Program-made: the position numbers and the translations under genes
Notes under the pieces: model-generated
The model's database searches: none
Seen by the model: the letters and a program-made list of their open reading frames with translations, nothing else
Told to the model about the DNA's origin: nothing
NCBI RefSeq assembly: GCF_006120725.1
Contig: NZ_SWMU01000002.1
Location: 1-64,000 of the forward strand
Direction: 5' to 3'
Length of the DNA stretch: 64,000 nucleotides
From: Mesohalobacter halotolerans
GTDB taxonomy: Bacteria; Bacteroidota; Bacteroidia; Flavobacteriales; Flavobacteriaceae
In this document: positions 7,426 through 17,376 of the stretch, one piece after another
Layout of the letters: the number at the start of each line of letters is the position of its first letter
Numbering within the stretch: the first letter of the stretch is position 1

Positions 7426-10400
7426 TTATTTTTTATAGTGTTTAAGGTATTGTCGTCTGGCAAAATAACCTAAAATCAATAAGGCTACAAGCGTTATAAT
7501 GATAAATTGATAACTGATGATTTGGTCTCCGCTGGCATAAGAATGTAAACCTGTTAAATAAAAATTTACGCCAAAATAGGTCATTAAAATTGAACCAAAA
7601 GCAATGACAGAAGCCCAATTAAAAGCAAATCTGCCACGTAAACCAGGCACAAATCGCATGTGAATCACAAAGGCGTAAATAATAATACTAATCAAAGCCC
7701 AAGTTTCTTTTGGATCCCAACCCCAGTAGCGTCCCCAACTTTCGTTTGCCCATTGTCCACCAAGAAAGTTTCCAATCGTTAACATTACCAAACCTACTGT
7801 TAGGGAGATTTCGTTAATAACAGTGAGTTCTTTAATATTCAAGTCCAACTTTTTCTTATTCTTTTTTGTGGTAATAATCAATAGGATTAAGGCAACCAAA
7901 CCAATAATCATACTCAGGGTAAATGGGCCATAACTCGCCACAATAACTGCCACGTGAATCATTAACCAATAAGAATCTAAAACTGGTTGGAGATTAGCAA
8001 TAGAAGGATCTACCCAATTCATATGCGCAACCCACAAAATGATAGACGTAACAAAAGCGGTTGACGCCATAGTCAAATCGCTTTTACGTCCAAAAGCTAA
8101 ACCAAAAAACATCGATGCCCAAGCCACGTAAATCATACTTTCGTAAGCATTACTCCAAGGCGCATGACCTGAAATATACCAACGTGCAACTAGGCCTAAA
8201 GTATGTGCTATCCAGAGCAATACTAAGGTTATTTTAAACACATTGAGTAACCCGAGATTAAGTTTATTTTGTTTAAAGATTCGATACAGGACCACAAAAA
8301 TCATCAAGACTCCTGCTAGTAAGTAATATTTATAGAGCCGGTTAAAAATATCAACCTCATTGTATAGGACTTCAACATCGACCTTTTGGTCAGATAGCAT
8401 CACCTTTGAGCCAAATCTTTTTTGAAAATTTTTCATTCCAACCAAGATTTCATCGGCTTTAGTATAATCATTGCTCTGTCTAGCTGTTTGAAGACGCTGC
8501 ATGTAAATCGGTAAAATTTGTCTTGTGTAAACCGAATCCATCCCTGAGAAGTAATTTTCTTCAATAGCTTCATTTCGAGACACCCATTTATTGTTGGGAT
8601 GCTCAGGGATTGGAAATATTTTCAAGAGTTTACCCTGTAAAGCGTCATAAAATAAGTTCACGCGTTGATCTGCTTTAACAAAATCTTTTTCAAACTGATT
8701 TCTGACTTTAGCACGGTAGGCTTCATCTAAAAAAGGACTTAATTTGTAACTCCCATCCGGATTAAAAAAATCAGTTAAAGTTGCATATTTTTTCCCTTCT
8801 TCGATGCCTAAAACATGGTGTAAACTATCATTTCTTGATTTTAAATAAATTAAAGGCGTGGTGTACCAAATTACCGGATTTTCTATCATAGATAGCATGA
8901 CCTGGTCTGAGTTGAGCGATTTGTAGGTATCCTTGTGACTTAATTTTCTCAACAATTCAGAAGAAAAAGTATTCATTGGCTTCATTCGGCCACCTTCATC
9001 TTGTACCACGAGTTTTCCAAATTTAGCAGCGTGTTTAGCATCTACTGCATTAGCCAAAATGAGTGAATCAAATTTTTCAGCATTGAACGCCATTGGCGAG
9101 CTGTTTTGTGATTTATGAACTTCATGAGTATTTTGATTTGAATTGGATTCTGTGTTTTGTGCCAACCCTGATAGACTGAAGAGTATCAAAAATACACTGA
9201 TAAGTTTAGCCTTTTTAGCTTTAATTTTCTCGAGTTGTTGTCTTAATTTTCCAAACCTTGAACCTTTATCTATCAAAATCAGCATCAAACCGAGATACAA
9301 TAAAAAATAGCCGATATAGGTAATCCAAGTTCCCCAGAAATCATGATTAACAGATAAAACAGTCCCGAGTTCATCTGGGTCGAAAGAGGATTGAAAAAAA
9401 CGATAACCCTTATGGTCTAAAACGTGATTCATATAAATCTCATAAGGATAAGATTGACTACCGTCTACAACTTGTACTTTACTTTTAAAGGATTTGTAAC
9501 TGGGATTGGCTCTGTCTTCTGTGCCCGGGTGTTTTTCTGCAATAAAATCATTGAGCTTTATGGCAAAAGGCAATTCTAAGATTTTGCTGCCATAACGCAC
9601 ACTGATGTCAAAGTCACCAACCGATGTGGAAGTCATAGGCTCTAACATGCCTCGACCTCCTATCAAGTTTAAAGTATCGGCTTCACCTTGGGTAGACACT
9701 TTTAAAATTACACCATCGGGTTGATCTTTATTTTGAATGTCTGATTTTACGATGCCTTCCTCACCTTTTATAGGCATTTCAGGTATGACAAATTGCATTT
9801 GGCCAATGCTGTATAATGATCTAAATTTTAAGGCTTGTAAAGAATCTTTTTTAAAAACAGATAGATTTTGGTCAGCCATTCGCATCACTTGACCTTCAAA
9901 TGGACTTTTTATATTAAATTCTCCGGAGGCATTTTCAGTAATGTTGATAGCGCCTTCAGTTTGCTTGTTGTAAGCAAAAAGTGTATTGTGAATATTAGCA
10001 ACTTCGCCTTTTTTCAAATAGTGCTCATGCCGTTGTCCATCACCAGATTCAACGATTTTAAGATGCTTTGTGCCTTGTGGGTTCTCAACAATGCCCATTT
10101 TAGCATCTGGAATAAACTTTAAAACTTCAAATGTTACGGGTATACCGTTATAATTGGTTTCAATAATTTTATTGTTGTCTAAACCATCAGATAAAACTAA
10201 TGGGAAATGCTGACTACGTCGGCGAGCTTGTCCGTTGATTTCGCCATCAATATAAGTCGTTAAATGGACATCTCTAGATAACATTGTATTTTCAACTTCA
10301 CCTTCTCTTATAGGCATAATGCCCTCAAAACCAATATATCGAGTTACAAAAGCCCCAACGAGTATCAAAATGAATGAAAGGTGAAATAGTAAAGTTGTCC

Positions 10401-10665
10401 ATTTTTCTCTACGCCATAACTTGAACCTGGCGATATTGCCTAAAAAATTGATGACAAAAAATGCCATTATCACTTCAAACCACCAAGCGTTATAAATCCA
10501 TTCTCTAGCTGTGAGTGTTGTGTAAGAGTTTTCAACAAATGTCCCAATTGCCATGGCTAGAGCAAAAATAATGAATAACATAGCCATGAGTTTTGTAGAA
10601 AACAAAACAGATTTAATTAGACTTACAATTTGTAGGATTGGAGGCTGACTTTCTGTTTTTGACAT
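7426..10665 (-). CDS. Fused cytochrome c synthase CcsBA (System II)
   Basis: A 1079-residue fusion of the two System II cytochrome c haem lyase subunits. The N-terminal part (about 1-470) is ResB/CcsB-like: membrane helices at about 20-40, 60-80 and 90-110, a large periplasmic domain, then a helix near 450. A linker with a helix near 490 follows. The C-terminal part (about 750-1079) is CcsA/CcmC-like, with 'GHAPWSNAYESMIYVAW' and the haem-handling WWD-type motif 'NESWGRYWGWDPKETWAL'. Conserved external histidines 'WLMIHVAV' and 'GLHSYA' are present. It attaches haem to apocytochrome CXXCH sites outside the cytoplasmic membrane. A TAnnTTTG-type box (minus strand, 10685-10692) lies just upstream. 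Confidence 0.93.
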   Translation of the reverse strand: MSKTESQPPILQIVSLIKSVLFSTKLMAMLFIIFALAMAIGTFVENSYTTLTAREWIYNAWWFEVIMAFFVINFLGNIARFKLWRREKWTTLLFHLSFILILVGAFVTRYIGFEGIMPIREGEVENTMLSRDVHLTTYIDGEINGQARRRSQHFPLVLSDGLDNNKIIETNYNGIPVTFEVLKFIPDAKMGIVENPQGTKHLKIVESGDGQRHEHYLKKGEVANIHNTLFAYNKQTEGAINITENASGEFNIKSPFEGQVMRMADQNLSVFKKDSLQALKFRSLYSIGQMQFVIPEMPIKGEEGIVKSDIQNKDQPDGVILKVSTQGEADTLNLIGGRGMLEPMTSTSVGDFDISVRYGSKILELPFAIKLNDFIAEKHPGTEDRANPSYKSFKSKVQVVDGSQSYPYEIYMNHVLDHKGYRFFQSSFDPDELGTVLSVNHDFWGTWITYIGYFLLYLGLMLILIDKGSRFGKLRQQLEKIKAKKAKLISVFLILFSLSGLAQNTESNSNQNTHEVHKSQNSSPMAFNAEKFDSLILANAVDAKHAAKFGKLVVQDEGGRMKPMNTFSSELLRKLSHKDTYKSLNSDQVMLSMIENPVIWYTTPLIYLKSRNDSLHHVLGIEEGKKYATLTDFFNPDGSYKLSPFLDEAYRAKVRNQFEKDFVKADQRVNLFYDALQGKLLKIFPIPEHPNNKWVSRNEAIEENYFSGMDSVYTRQILPIYMQRLQTARQSNDYTKADEILVGMKNFQKRFGSKVMLSDQKVDVEVLYNEVDIFNRLYKYYLLAGVLMIFVVLYRIFKQNKLNLGLLNVFKITLVLLWIAHTLGLVARWYISGHAPWSNAYESMIYVAWASMFFGLAFGRKSDLTMASTAFVTSIILWVAHMNWVDPSIANLQPVLDSYWLMIHVAVIVASYGPFTLSMIIGLVALILLIITTKKNKKKLDLNIKELTVINEISLTVGLVMLTIGNFLGGQWANESWGRYWGWDPKETWALISIIIYAFVIHMRFVPGLRGRFAFNWASVIAFGSILMTYFGVNFYLTGLHSYASGDQIISYQFIIITLVALLILGYFARRQYLKHYKK

Positions 10666-10851
10666 GTTTAACCAATTCAGTCTGCAAAGATAGTCAATAT
10701 GTCCTGATGTCTATAATAAAATAGCCTAAACAGGTTTCAAAGTTTGTTAAAATTACGAGATCATATTTTCGGAAAATAATTCATCAAAATACCAATTATA
10801 TTTACAAAATCACTTTGTTTTGTAACTTTGCGATTAATTTAGAACCAAACT

Positions 10852-13224
10852 ATGGCCAAATCTAAAACTACCAAATCAAAATCTAAATCAAAGTCTTCAC
10901 TTTTTGGTTTAAACCAAAGACAAAAAATTGTTTTGGGGAGTTTCTTCTTTTTTGTGGGTTTGGCATTATTTATATCATTTCTGTCTTTTATTTGGACATG
11001 GCAAGCCGACCATAGTACAATTAATGAAGTTTTTAACCGGGATATTCCATCAAAAAACCTGTTGAGCAAATTTGGAGCCTATCTTGGTCATTTTTTTATT
11101 TATAAAGGAATCGGGATAGCAGCCTTCAATTTTTCAATTCTTGTAATGATGAGTGGCTTGTATTTGTTTTTAAATTTAAAGCAGATCTCACTTGCCAAAC
11201 GTTGGTTTTGGGGATTGTATCTTATGTTGATTATTAGTATTGGTTTAGGTTTTTTTGCCAGTTCTCATCCGGTATTAGGTGGTATGATTGGTTATGAGCT
11301 TAACGACATCGCTGCAGATTTTATTGGTAAAACCGGGACGATTCTTGTCATTTGCTTTTTGTTTATCATATATCTTGTCGTAAGGCTTAAAATTACCCCA
11401 AAACATATCACAAATCTCTTTAGATCTAAGGCTGTTGCTGAAGACTTACAAGATTTAAAAACTGAACCAGAGCAGAAAGATGCTGAAGAGCTTAAAGTCG
11501 AGACCAATTTTACTGAAAAAGACAAAACACCTGCTGATCAAGCTAATGATGCCGAAATTGAAAACGCTTTTGTTTTAAATAATGAAGATAAAAGTTTTGA
11601 TAAACAGGAAAATAATAACATCTCAAATTCTGAAAGTGACGAGGTAAAAATGGAAGTCGAAACGACCAATGAAGATGAGGAGGTTGATGAAAAGTCTCAA
11701 AAAATCGTTGAAAATTTTGGTGAATTTGACCCAACACTAGAGTTAAAAAATTTCAAATTTCCAAGTTTAGATTTATTAAAAGATTATACAAAAGGTACAG
11801 GGATAACAATCAATGAAAAAGAACTTGAGCAAAATAAAAATAAAATTGTCGAAACGCTCAATAATTACAAAATTGGAATTGCTCAGATTAAAGCCACAGT
11901 AGGGCCAACCGTGACTTTATATGAAATTATTCCCGATGCAGGAATACGCATTTCAAAAATTAAAAACCTTGAGGATGATATTGCACTATCACTTTCAGCT
12001 TTAGGCATTCGAATCATAGCGCCAATTCCAGGAAAAGGTACAATTGGTATAGAAGTACCAAGTCAAAAACCCTCTATTGTATCGATGAAATCTGTTGCAT
12101 CCTCTAGTAAATTTCAAAATGCAGAGATGGCACTGCCAATAGCTTTTGGTAAGAACATCTCAAACGAAACTTTTGTTGTTGATTTGGCTAAAATGCCACA
12201 TTTACTCATGGCAGGAGCTACAGGTCAAGGTAAATCTGTAGGTTTAAATGTAATCTTAACGTCATTGTTGTATCAAAAGCATCCCGCAGAAGTTAAGTTT
12301 GTACTTGTTGATCCCAAAAAAGTAGAGCTGACTTTATTTAATAAAATTGAGCGCCATTACTTAGCTAAACTTCCAGATACAGAAGAAGCTATTATTACAG
12401 ACAATACAAAGGTTATCAATACTTTAAATTCGTTGTGTATTGAAATGGATGCGCGATATGAGCTTTTGAAAAAGGCAATGGTCAGAAACATAAGAGAGTA
12501 CAATGTCAAATTTAAAGCCCGTAAACTCAATCCAGAAAATGGACACCGTTTTTTACCTTATATAGTTTTAGTCGTCGATGAATTTGCAGACCTGATTATG
12601 ACCGCTGGTAAAGAAGTAGAAACCCCAATTGCAAGGTTGGCACAGCTAGCCAGAGCTATTGGAATTCACTTGATCATTGCAACACAACGTCCATCTGTTA
12701 ATGTCATAACCGGGATGATAAAGGCCAATTTCCCCGCCCGAATAGCATTTAGAGTGACTTCAAAAATTGATTCTCGTACTATTTTGGATGCTGGAGGAGC
12801 CGACCAACTGATAGGGCGAGGTGATATGTTGTTTACACAGGGCAACGAAGTGATACGCTTACAATGTGCTTTTGTCGACACGCCTGAAGTTGAAAAAATA
12901 ACAGACTTTATTGGCTCTCAAAAGGCCTATCCGGAAGCCTACCAATTGCCAGAATATGTCGGTGAAGAGTCCAAATCTCCACTTGATAATAGTATTGAAG
13001 ATCGTGACAAATTATTTAATGATGCGGCAGAAGTCATCGTGACCGCTCAACAGGGATCAGCGTCTTTATTGCAACGTAAACTTAAACTCGGTTACAATCG
13101 AGCTGGACGAATTATAGACCAACTCGAAGCTGCTGGAATTGTTGGGCCTTTTGAAGGAAGCAAAGCGCGCCAAGTTTTAGTGCCTGACATGAATGCCCTC
13201 AACGAATTATTAAAAAATGAATAA
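10852..13224 (+). CDS. ftsK: DNA translocase FtsK
   Basis: A septal DNA pump for chromosome dimer resolution and terminus segregation. The 790 residues show four membrane helices (about 25-180), an acidic low-complexity linker (about 200-295), an alpha/beta motor with Walker A 'GATGQGKS' at 455-462 and Walker B 'VLVVDEFADL' around 572-580, and a winged-helix gamma domain at the C-terminus ('ASLLQRKLKLGYNRAGRIIDQLE'), which reads KOPS-like sites. The linker is short compared with E. coli FtsK, as is usual in Bacteroidota. A TAACTTTG -7 type box is at 10823-10830. LolA and LptF/G genes follow on the same strand. Confidence 0.95.
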   Translation: MAKSKTTKSKSKSKSSLFGLNQRQKIVLGSFFFFVGLALFISFLSFIWTWQADHSTINEVFNRDIPSKNLLSKFGAYLGHFFIYKGIGIAAFNFSILVMMSGLYLFLNLKQISLAKRWFWGLYLMLIISIGLGFFASSHPVLGGMIGYELNDIAADFIGKTGTILVICFLFIIYLVVRLKITPKHITNLFRSKAVAEDLQDLKTEPEQKDAEELKVETNFTEKDKTPADQANDAEIENAFVLNNEDKSFDKQENNNISNSESDEVKMEVETTNEDEEVDEKSQKIVENFGEFDPTLELKNFKFPSLDLLKDYTKGTGITINEKELEQNKNKIVETLNNYKIGIAQIKATVGPTVTLYEIIPDAGIRISKIKNLEDDIALSLSALGIRIIAPIPGKGTIGIEVPSQKPSIVSMKSVASSSKFQNAEMALPIAFGKNISNETFVVDLAKMPHLLMAGATGQGKSVGLNVILTSLLYQKHPAEVKFVLVDPKKVELTLFNKIERHYLAKLPDTEEAIITDNTKVINTLNSLCIEMDARYELLKKAMVRNIREYNVKFKARKLNPENGHRFLPYIVLVVDEFADLIMTAGKEVETPIARLAQLARAIGIHLIIATQRPSVNVITGMIKANFPARIAFRVTSKIDSRTILDAGGADQLIGRGDMLFTQGNEVIRLQCAFVDTPEVEKITDFIGSQKAYPEAYQLPEYVGEESKSPLDNSIEDRDKLFNDAAEVIVTAQQGSASLLQRKLKLGYNRAGRIIDQLEAAGIVGPFEGSKARQVLVPDMNALNELLKNE

Positions 13225-13231
13225 AAAAAAT

Positions 13232-13260
13232 GGTATCAAATTTGATACCCTTACTTTTGA
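13232..13260 (+). terminator. 18-bp perfect palindrome after ftsK, probable terminator
   Basis: GGTATCAAATTTGATACC (13232-13249) is its own reverse complement, preceded by an A-tract and followed by a T-rich stretch. It could form a stem of seven pairs or more eight nucleotides after the ftsK stop. A two-fold operator for the downstream lolA gene is an alternative. Confidence 0.5.
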
Positions 13261-13284
13261 AAAATAATTTACAAGTCAAGTTAA

Positions 13285-13932
13285 ATGAAAAATAAATTTT
13301 TAATATTTTTTTTGGTAGGTGTATATTCTATTTCTGTCCTAGCTCAAAATGATCCTAAAGCTGAAAATTTAGCAAATGATGTTTTAGAAAAAGTGCGTAG
13401 TTATGACAATATCAGCATAAATTTCTCCTATACTTTAGAAAATATTGCTGAACAGCTCAAAGAAGAAACCCGAGGCGAGGTTTATGTAGAAGGTAACAAA
13501 TACCGTCTTAATTTGATGGGCACTACACAGATTTTTGATGGCTCAAAACTATACACCATAATTCCTGCCGACGAAGAAATTAATATTTCGTCTGTTAATT
13601 CTCAAGACGACAATACCATAACACCATCAAAAATGTTGACTTTTTTTGAGGATGGATATGTGTATAAATGGGATATAGAGCAAAATCAGAGTGGTCGTAA
13701 AATACAATATATTAAATTGATACCTATCGACTCCAATGCTGATTACAAAAATATTTTACTCGGTGTAGATAAGCATACAAAGAATATATCTAATTTGATT
13801 TACACGATGAATAATGGGACGCGAACAGAAATAAAAATTTCAAGCTTTAAACCTAACGAACCTTTGTCTGAAAATACTTTTAAATTTGATAAAAGCAAAT
13901 ATCCTGACTATTACATCAATGAATTAGATTAG
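13285..13932 (+). CDS. LolA-like outer membrane lipoprotein carrier
   Basis: A 215-residue periplasmic protein with a signal peptide (first about 20 residues, ending 'SVLAQ'). The mature half-barrel has the LolA-type pattern 'GEVYVEGNKYRLNLMGTTQIFDGSKLYTIIP' and 'LLGVDKHTKNISNLIYTMNNGTRTEIKISSF'. LolA ferries lipoproteins from the LolCDE exporter to the outer membrane. Placement next to an LptF/G permease gene supports a role in envelope biogenesis. It starts 60 nt after ftsK, with a hairpin between. Confidence 0.85.
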   Translation: MKNKFLIFFLVGVYSISVLAQNDPKAENLANDVLEKVRSYDNISINFSYTLENIAEQLKEETRGEVYVEGNKYRLNLMGTTQIFDGSKLYTIIPADEEINISSVNSQDDNTITPSKMLTFFEDGYVYKWDIEQNQSGRKIQYIKLIPIDSNADYKNILLGVDKHTKNISNLIYTMNNGTRTEIKISSFKPNEPLSENTFKFDKSKYPDYYINELD

Positions 13933-13937
13933 TTGAT

Positions 13938-15485
13938 TTGAAAACACTCGATAGATATATTCTATTTTCATTTTTAAAAACCTTTTTATCGGTATTTATG
14001 ATATTGATTCTCATATTTACCTTGTATATCGTATGGGCATTTATTAAAGATTTGGCTGGAAAAGAACTGGATGTTGTAATCATTGCAAAATTTATTTTTT
14101 ACATGCTTCCCAGTTTAGTACCCTTAATATTACCACTCACTATTTTGGTCACTTCAATCATGATTTTTGGAAACTTTTCTGAAAATTACGAGTTTGCTGC
14201 TATGAAATCAGCAGGCATTTCATTGCAACGTGCTATGGGAAGCTTGATTATATTCATTGTAATATTAGGTTATGTTACTTTTCAATTTTCAAATACCGTA
14301 ATTCCTTGGGCAGAATTCAAATCGCTAAACTTGAGAAAAAACCTGGCACAAGTAAAACCCGCGATGGCCATCAATGAAAATAGATTTAGCGATATCGCCT
14401 CTTATGTCATTAAGGTTGATAAAAAAACAGGTGAAAATCAAGAAATTTTAAACGATGTCATTATACATGAAAAAAACCAAAAGCGAAGTGGTAATCATAC
14501 TGTAATAAAATCAAAGACTGGCGAATTTAAGTCTGGTGGTAATCCGAATTTAATTTCACTGGTTTTAAAAAACGGTAATTACTACAACGAAATTCCACCT
14601 AAAAACTATAAAGAAAGACAAAAGCGCCCCTTTGTAAAAACGTCATTTGACGAATATGTTTTAAATATAGACATCTCTGAGCTTAACAAAACTGATTTAA
14701 CTGATGAAAGCGCGACACACCCTTATAAAGCGCTCAATACGGCAGAATTGAGAACAAACTTAGATTCGTTTTCAAATAATTATACCAAAAATATTGGAAT
14801 TTATAACCGTTTTATGAATCAGAGAAATGGGTATACTAATTTGTTTAAGAAAACAGGGCAGAAAACTAAAGACAATAAACAATCTAAACGTCAAATACCT
14901 CAAAACGATCCCCAAAAAACCACTTCTGTTCCGGATAGCATGAGATCAAAAATTCTCCATCCAGATGAATACTATATTTTAGACAGTTTGATTTTAAAAC
15001 AATCTAAACATATACAAAAACAAATCTTTAGTTTGGCAGAAAGCTCTGTTGGCAGAATTTCAACTCAAATCATGGCCAAGGAAAAAGTGTTTGCAAATAA
15101 AGCTCGAATATTAAACCGTGTAGAACTTGAACTTCATGAAAAGTATGCTATTGGTATCAGTTGTATAGTTTTATTCTTTGTCGGCGCACCTTTAGGAGCT
15201 ATTATCAGAAAAGGCGGTTTAGGTTTACCACTTGTGGTTTCTATTTTATTATTTCTAGCCTATCATTTCTTTGGTATATTTGCGGGAAATAGTGCAGAGT
15301 CAGGTAAGTTAAGCCCATTTTTAGGCGCTTGGATTTCTACTTTAATTATGTTGCCTTTAGGCATTTACTTAACTTATAGAGCTACAACAGATCAAGGCTT
15401 TATCAATACTGATATCATTACTGAGCCTGTTAAAAAAATATTGAGACAATTAAAATTGATTAAACCTCATGACGAAAACGATTAG
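13938..15485 (+). CDS. LptF/LptG-family lipopolysaccharide export permease
   Basis: A 515-residue inner-membrane permease of the YjgP/YjgQ family that, with LptB and LptC, extracts lipopolysaccharide from the inner membrane. Three membrane helices lie in the first about 115 residues, a periplasmic jellyroll domain in the middle (with a non-conserved Lys/Gln-rich insertion near 290-340), and three helices at the end. I accept the TTG start at 13938 because the encoded 'KTLDRYILFSFLKTF' is the canonical family N-terminus and no ATG precedes it. It begins 5 nt after the lolA-like stop, so translational coupling is likely. Its last 17 bases overlap the start of ribB. Confidence 0.93.
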   Translation: MKTLDRYILFSFLKTFLSVFMILILIFTLYIVWAFIKDLAGKELDVVIIAKFIFYMLPSLVPLILPLTILVTSIMIFGNFSENYEFAAMKSAGISLQRAMGSLIIFIVILGYVTFQFSNTVIPWAEFKSLNLRKNLAQVKPAMAINENRFSDIASYVIKVDKKTGENQEILNDVIIHEKNQKRSGNHTVIKSKTGEFKSGGNPNLISLVLKNGNYYNEIPPKNYKERQKRPFVKTSFDEYVLNIDISELNKTDLTDESATHPYKALNTAELRTNLDSFSNNYTKNIGIYNRFMNQRNGYTNLFKKTGQKTKDNKQSKRQIPQNDPQKTTSVPDSMRSKILHPDEYYILDSLILKQSKHIQKQIFSLAESSVGRISTQIMAKEKVFANKARILNRVELELHEKYAIGISCIVLFFVGAPLGAIIRKGGLGLPLVVSILLFLAYHFFGIFAGNSAESGKLSPFLGAWISTLIMLPLGIYLTYRATTDQGFINTDIITEPVKKILRQLKLIKPHDEND

Positions 15486-16614
15486 TCAACAAGACATTAA
15501 ACTAGACACTATAGAAGAAGCCATAGCCGATATAAGAGCAGGAAAAGTCATTATAGTTGTCGATGATGAAAATCGAGAGAATGAAGGTGATTTTGTAGCC
15601 GCTGCAGAAAACGCCACGCCTGAAATGATTAATTTTATGGCCAAGCACGGACGTGGACTCATATGTTGCCCATTAACAGAAAAGCGTTGCGAACGTCTAA
15701 AGTTGGATATGATGGTAGGCAACAATACAGATCCTATGGAAACTGCCTTTACCATCTCTGTTGATCTCAACGGAGAAGGTGTGACCACAGGTATTTCTGC
15801 TGCAGATCGCGCTAAAACAATCAAAGCTTTATGCCATGACAATACTAAACCACATCAACTTAACCGACCGGGACATATTTTTCCATTAAAAGCTAAAGAA
15901 GGCGGTGTTCTACGGCGAACTGGCCATACTGAAGCGGCAATAGATTTTGCGAGATTGGCCGGGCTTAAACCGGCAGGTGTTATTGTCGAAATCATGAATG
16001 AAGACGGTAGTATGGCAAGGTTACCACAATTGGTAGAGGTTGCAAAAAAACACCATCTTAAAATTGTCTCTATTGAAGATTTAGTAGCCTACAGAATGTC
16101 TCATGATTCTCTCATTGAGAATAAGGAAGATTTTGACTTGCAAACGCGTTTTGGACATTTTAGATTAAGAGCTTATCAACAAACCACAAACAATCATATT
16201 CATTTAGCATTGACTAGAGGTGAGTGGAAAGCCGACGAACCTGTTTTGGTTCGTGTGAATTCAACTTTAGTCAATAATGATATCCTAGGCACATTGACCA
16301 ATAATGCTGACAAAAAACTTGATGATATGTTTAAATTGGTCAACAAAGAGGGCAAAGGCGCAATTGTCTTCATTAATCAAAATGTACAAAGTCTAAATAT
16401 TTTATCCAGGTTAAAAATATTAAAAGACCAACAAGGTGATGGAATTGTAAAGGCACCTCAATTAAAAATGGACAATAAAGATTTTGGAATTGGTGCTCAA
16501 ATCCTACATGACATCAATGTGCATAAAATTAAACTGATGTCCAATACCAAACAAACTAAACGCGTTGGGATGATTGGTTATGGGTTGGAGATTATTGACT
16601 ATGTTAACTATTAA
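15469..16614 (+). CDS. ribB: 3,4-dihydroxy-2-butanone 4-phosphate synthase with degenerate GTP cyclohydrolase II domain
   Basis: Riboflavin pathway enzyme of 381 residues. Residues 1-205 form a complete RibB domain with 'VVDDENRENEGDFV' (metal-binding glutamate), 'GRGLICCPLT', 'TGISAADRAKTI', 'RPGHIFPLKAKEGGVLRRTGHTEAAIDF' and 'GVIVEIMNEDG'. Residues about 220-381 are RibA-like in fold ('VRVNSTLVNNDILGTL' at 262-277, 'LRLK..GIGAQIL'), but the three zinc cysteines of GTP cyclohydrolase II are absent and the catalytic loops are not recognisable. I therefore call only the RibB activity. The ATG at 15469 overlaps the permease gene by 17 nt. Confidence 0.92.
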   Translation: MTKTISQQDIKLDTIEEAIADIRAGKVIIVVDDENRENEGDFVAAAENATPEMINFMAKHGRGLICCPLTEKRCERLKLDMMVGNNTDPMETAFTISVDLNGEGVTTGISAADRAKTIKALCHDNTKPHQLNRPGHIFPLKAKEGGVLRRTGHTEAAIDFARLAGLKPAGVIVEIMNEDGSMARLPQLVEVAKKHHLKIVSIEDLVAYRMSHDSLIENKEDFDLQTRFGHFRLRAYQQTTNNHIHLALTRGEWKADEPVLVRVNSTLVNNDILGTLTNNADKKLDDMFKLVNKEGKGAIVFINQNVQSLNILSRLKILKDQQGDGIVKAPQLKMDNKDFGIGAQILHDINVHKIKLMSNTKQTKRVGMIGYGLEIIDYVNY

Positions 16615-17239
16615 TTTCAATAACAACTTCTTCTAAAGGACGACGCACCTTTTCAAATTTTGAAAACTCGTCATTTTGATCTCGATATCCTACAGGCATA
16701 ATGAGAACAGGCTCAATATTTGAATGGTTTAAGTTTAATATAGAGGCATATTCTTTTGCATCAAAACCTTCCATGGGGCAGGCGTCAATTTTTTCGACAG
16801 CACAAACGGTAAGCATATTACCAATAGCCAAATAAGCTTGATTTATGGCCCAAGCTCTAAGTTGAGTATTACTTTTTTTGGAAAAGTCATCAATTAAAAA
16901 ATCTCTAAATGGCCTTAGAATTTTATCTGGCGTTTGACGAACCTGTTTAACCAATTTAAAATGCTTTTCTATAAAATTTTTATCGATAATTTTATCAATG
17001 CACAACACAAAAACATGTGAAGCTGTTTTAACTTGTTTCTGTTTGTAGCTAGCCTCATATAATTGTTTTTGAATATGGGTATCACTTGTAACAACGAGTT
17101 TAAGTGGCTGCAAACCGTAAGACGTCGGGGTCAAATTAAAAGCTCTTTTAATACCATGTATTGTTGATTCAGGCAACTTTTTGTCAGGATCAAAAGATTT
17201 TGTCGCATATCGCCAGTTTAAAGCTTTTAAAATTTCCAT
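16604..17239 (-). CDS. Nitroreductase-family NAD(P)H oxidoreductase
   Basis: A 211-residue FMN-dependent oxidoreductase like NfsB/NfnB. The N-terminus 'LKALNWRYATKSFDPDKKLPE' carries the 'RYATKxF' FMN-phosphate motif. 'TPTSYGLQPLKLVV' is the typical second FMN segment, and 'IDACPMEGFDAKEY' and 'MPVGYRDQND' are further family motifs. Substrates may be quinones, nitroaromatics or flavins and cannot be fixed from sequence. The gene is convergent with ribB and their 3' ends overlap by 11 bp, leaving no room for a separate terminator. Confidence 0.92.
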   Translation of the reverse strand: MEILKALNWRYATKSFDPDKKLPESTIHGIKRAFNLTPTSYGLQPLKLVVTSDTHIQKQLYEASYKQKQVKTASHVFVLCIDKIIDKNFIEKHFKLVKQVRQTPDKILRPFRDFLIDDFSKKSNTQLRAWAINQAYLAIGNMLTVCAVEKIDACPMEGFDAKEYASILNLNHSNIEPVLIMPVGYRDQNDEFSKFEKVRRPLEEVVIEINS

Positions 17240-17376
17240 ATTTTTTGGTGCAAATGTAAAGGGATAGCGCTTAGAAGATTATCAAATAAATCATAAAATT
17301 AAAACATTGGATTAATCATTATTTCAAAGAGTAACATTAATTTTTTTTAAATTAGCAACTATTAAAACGATTTAGC

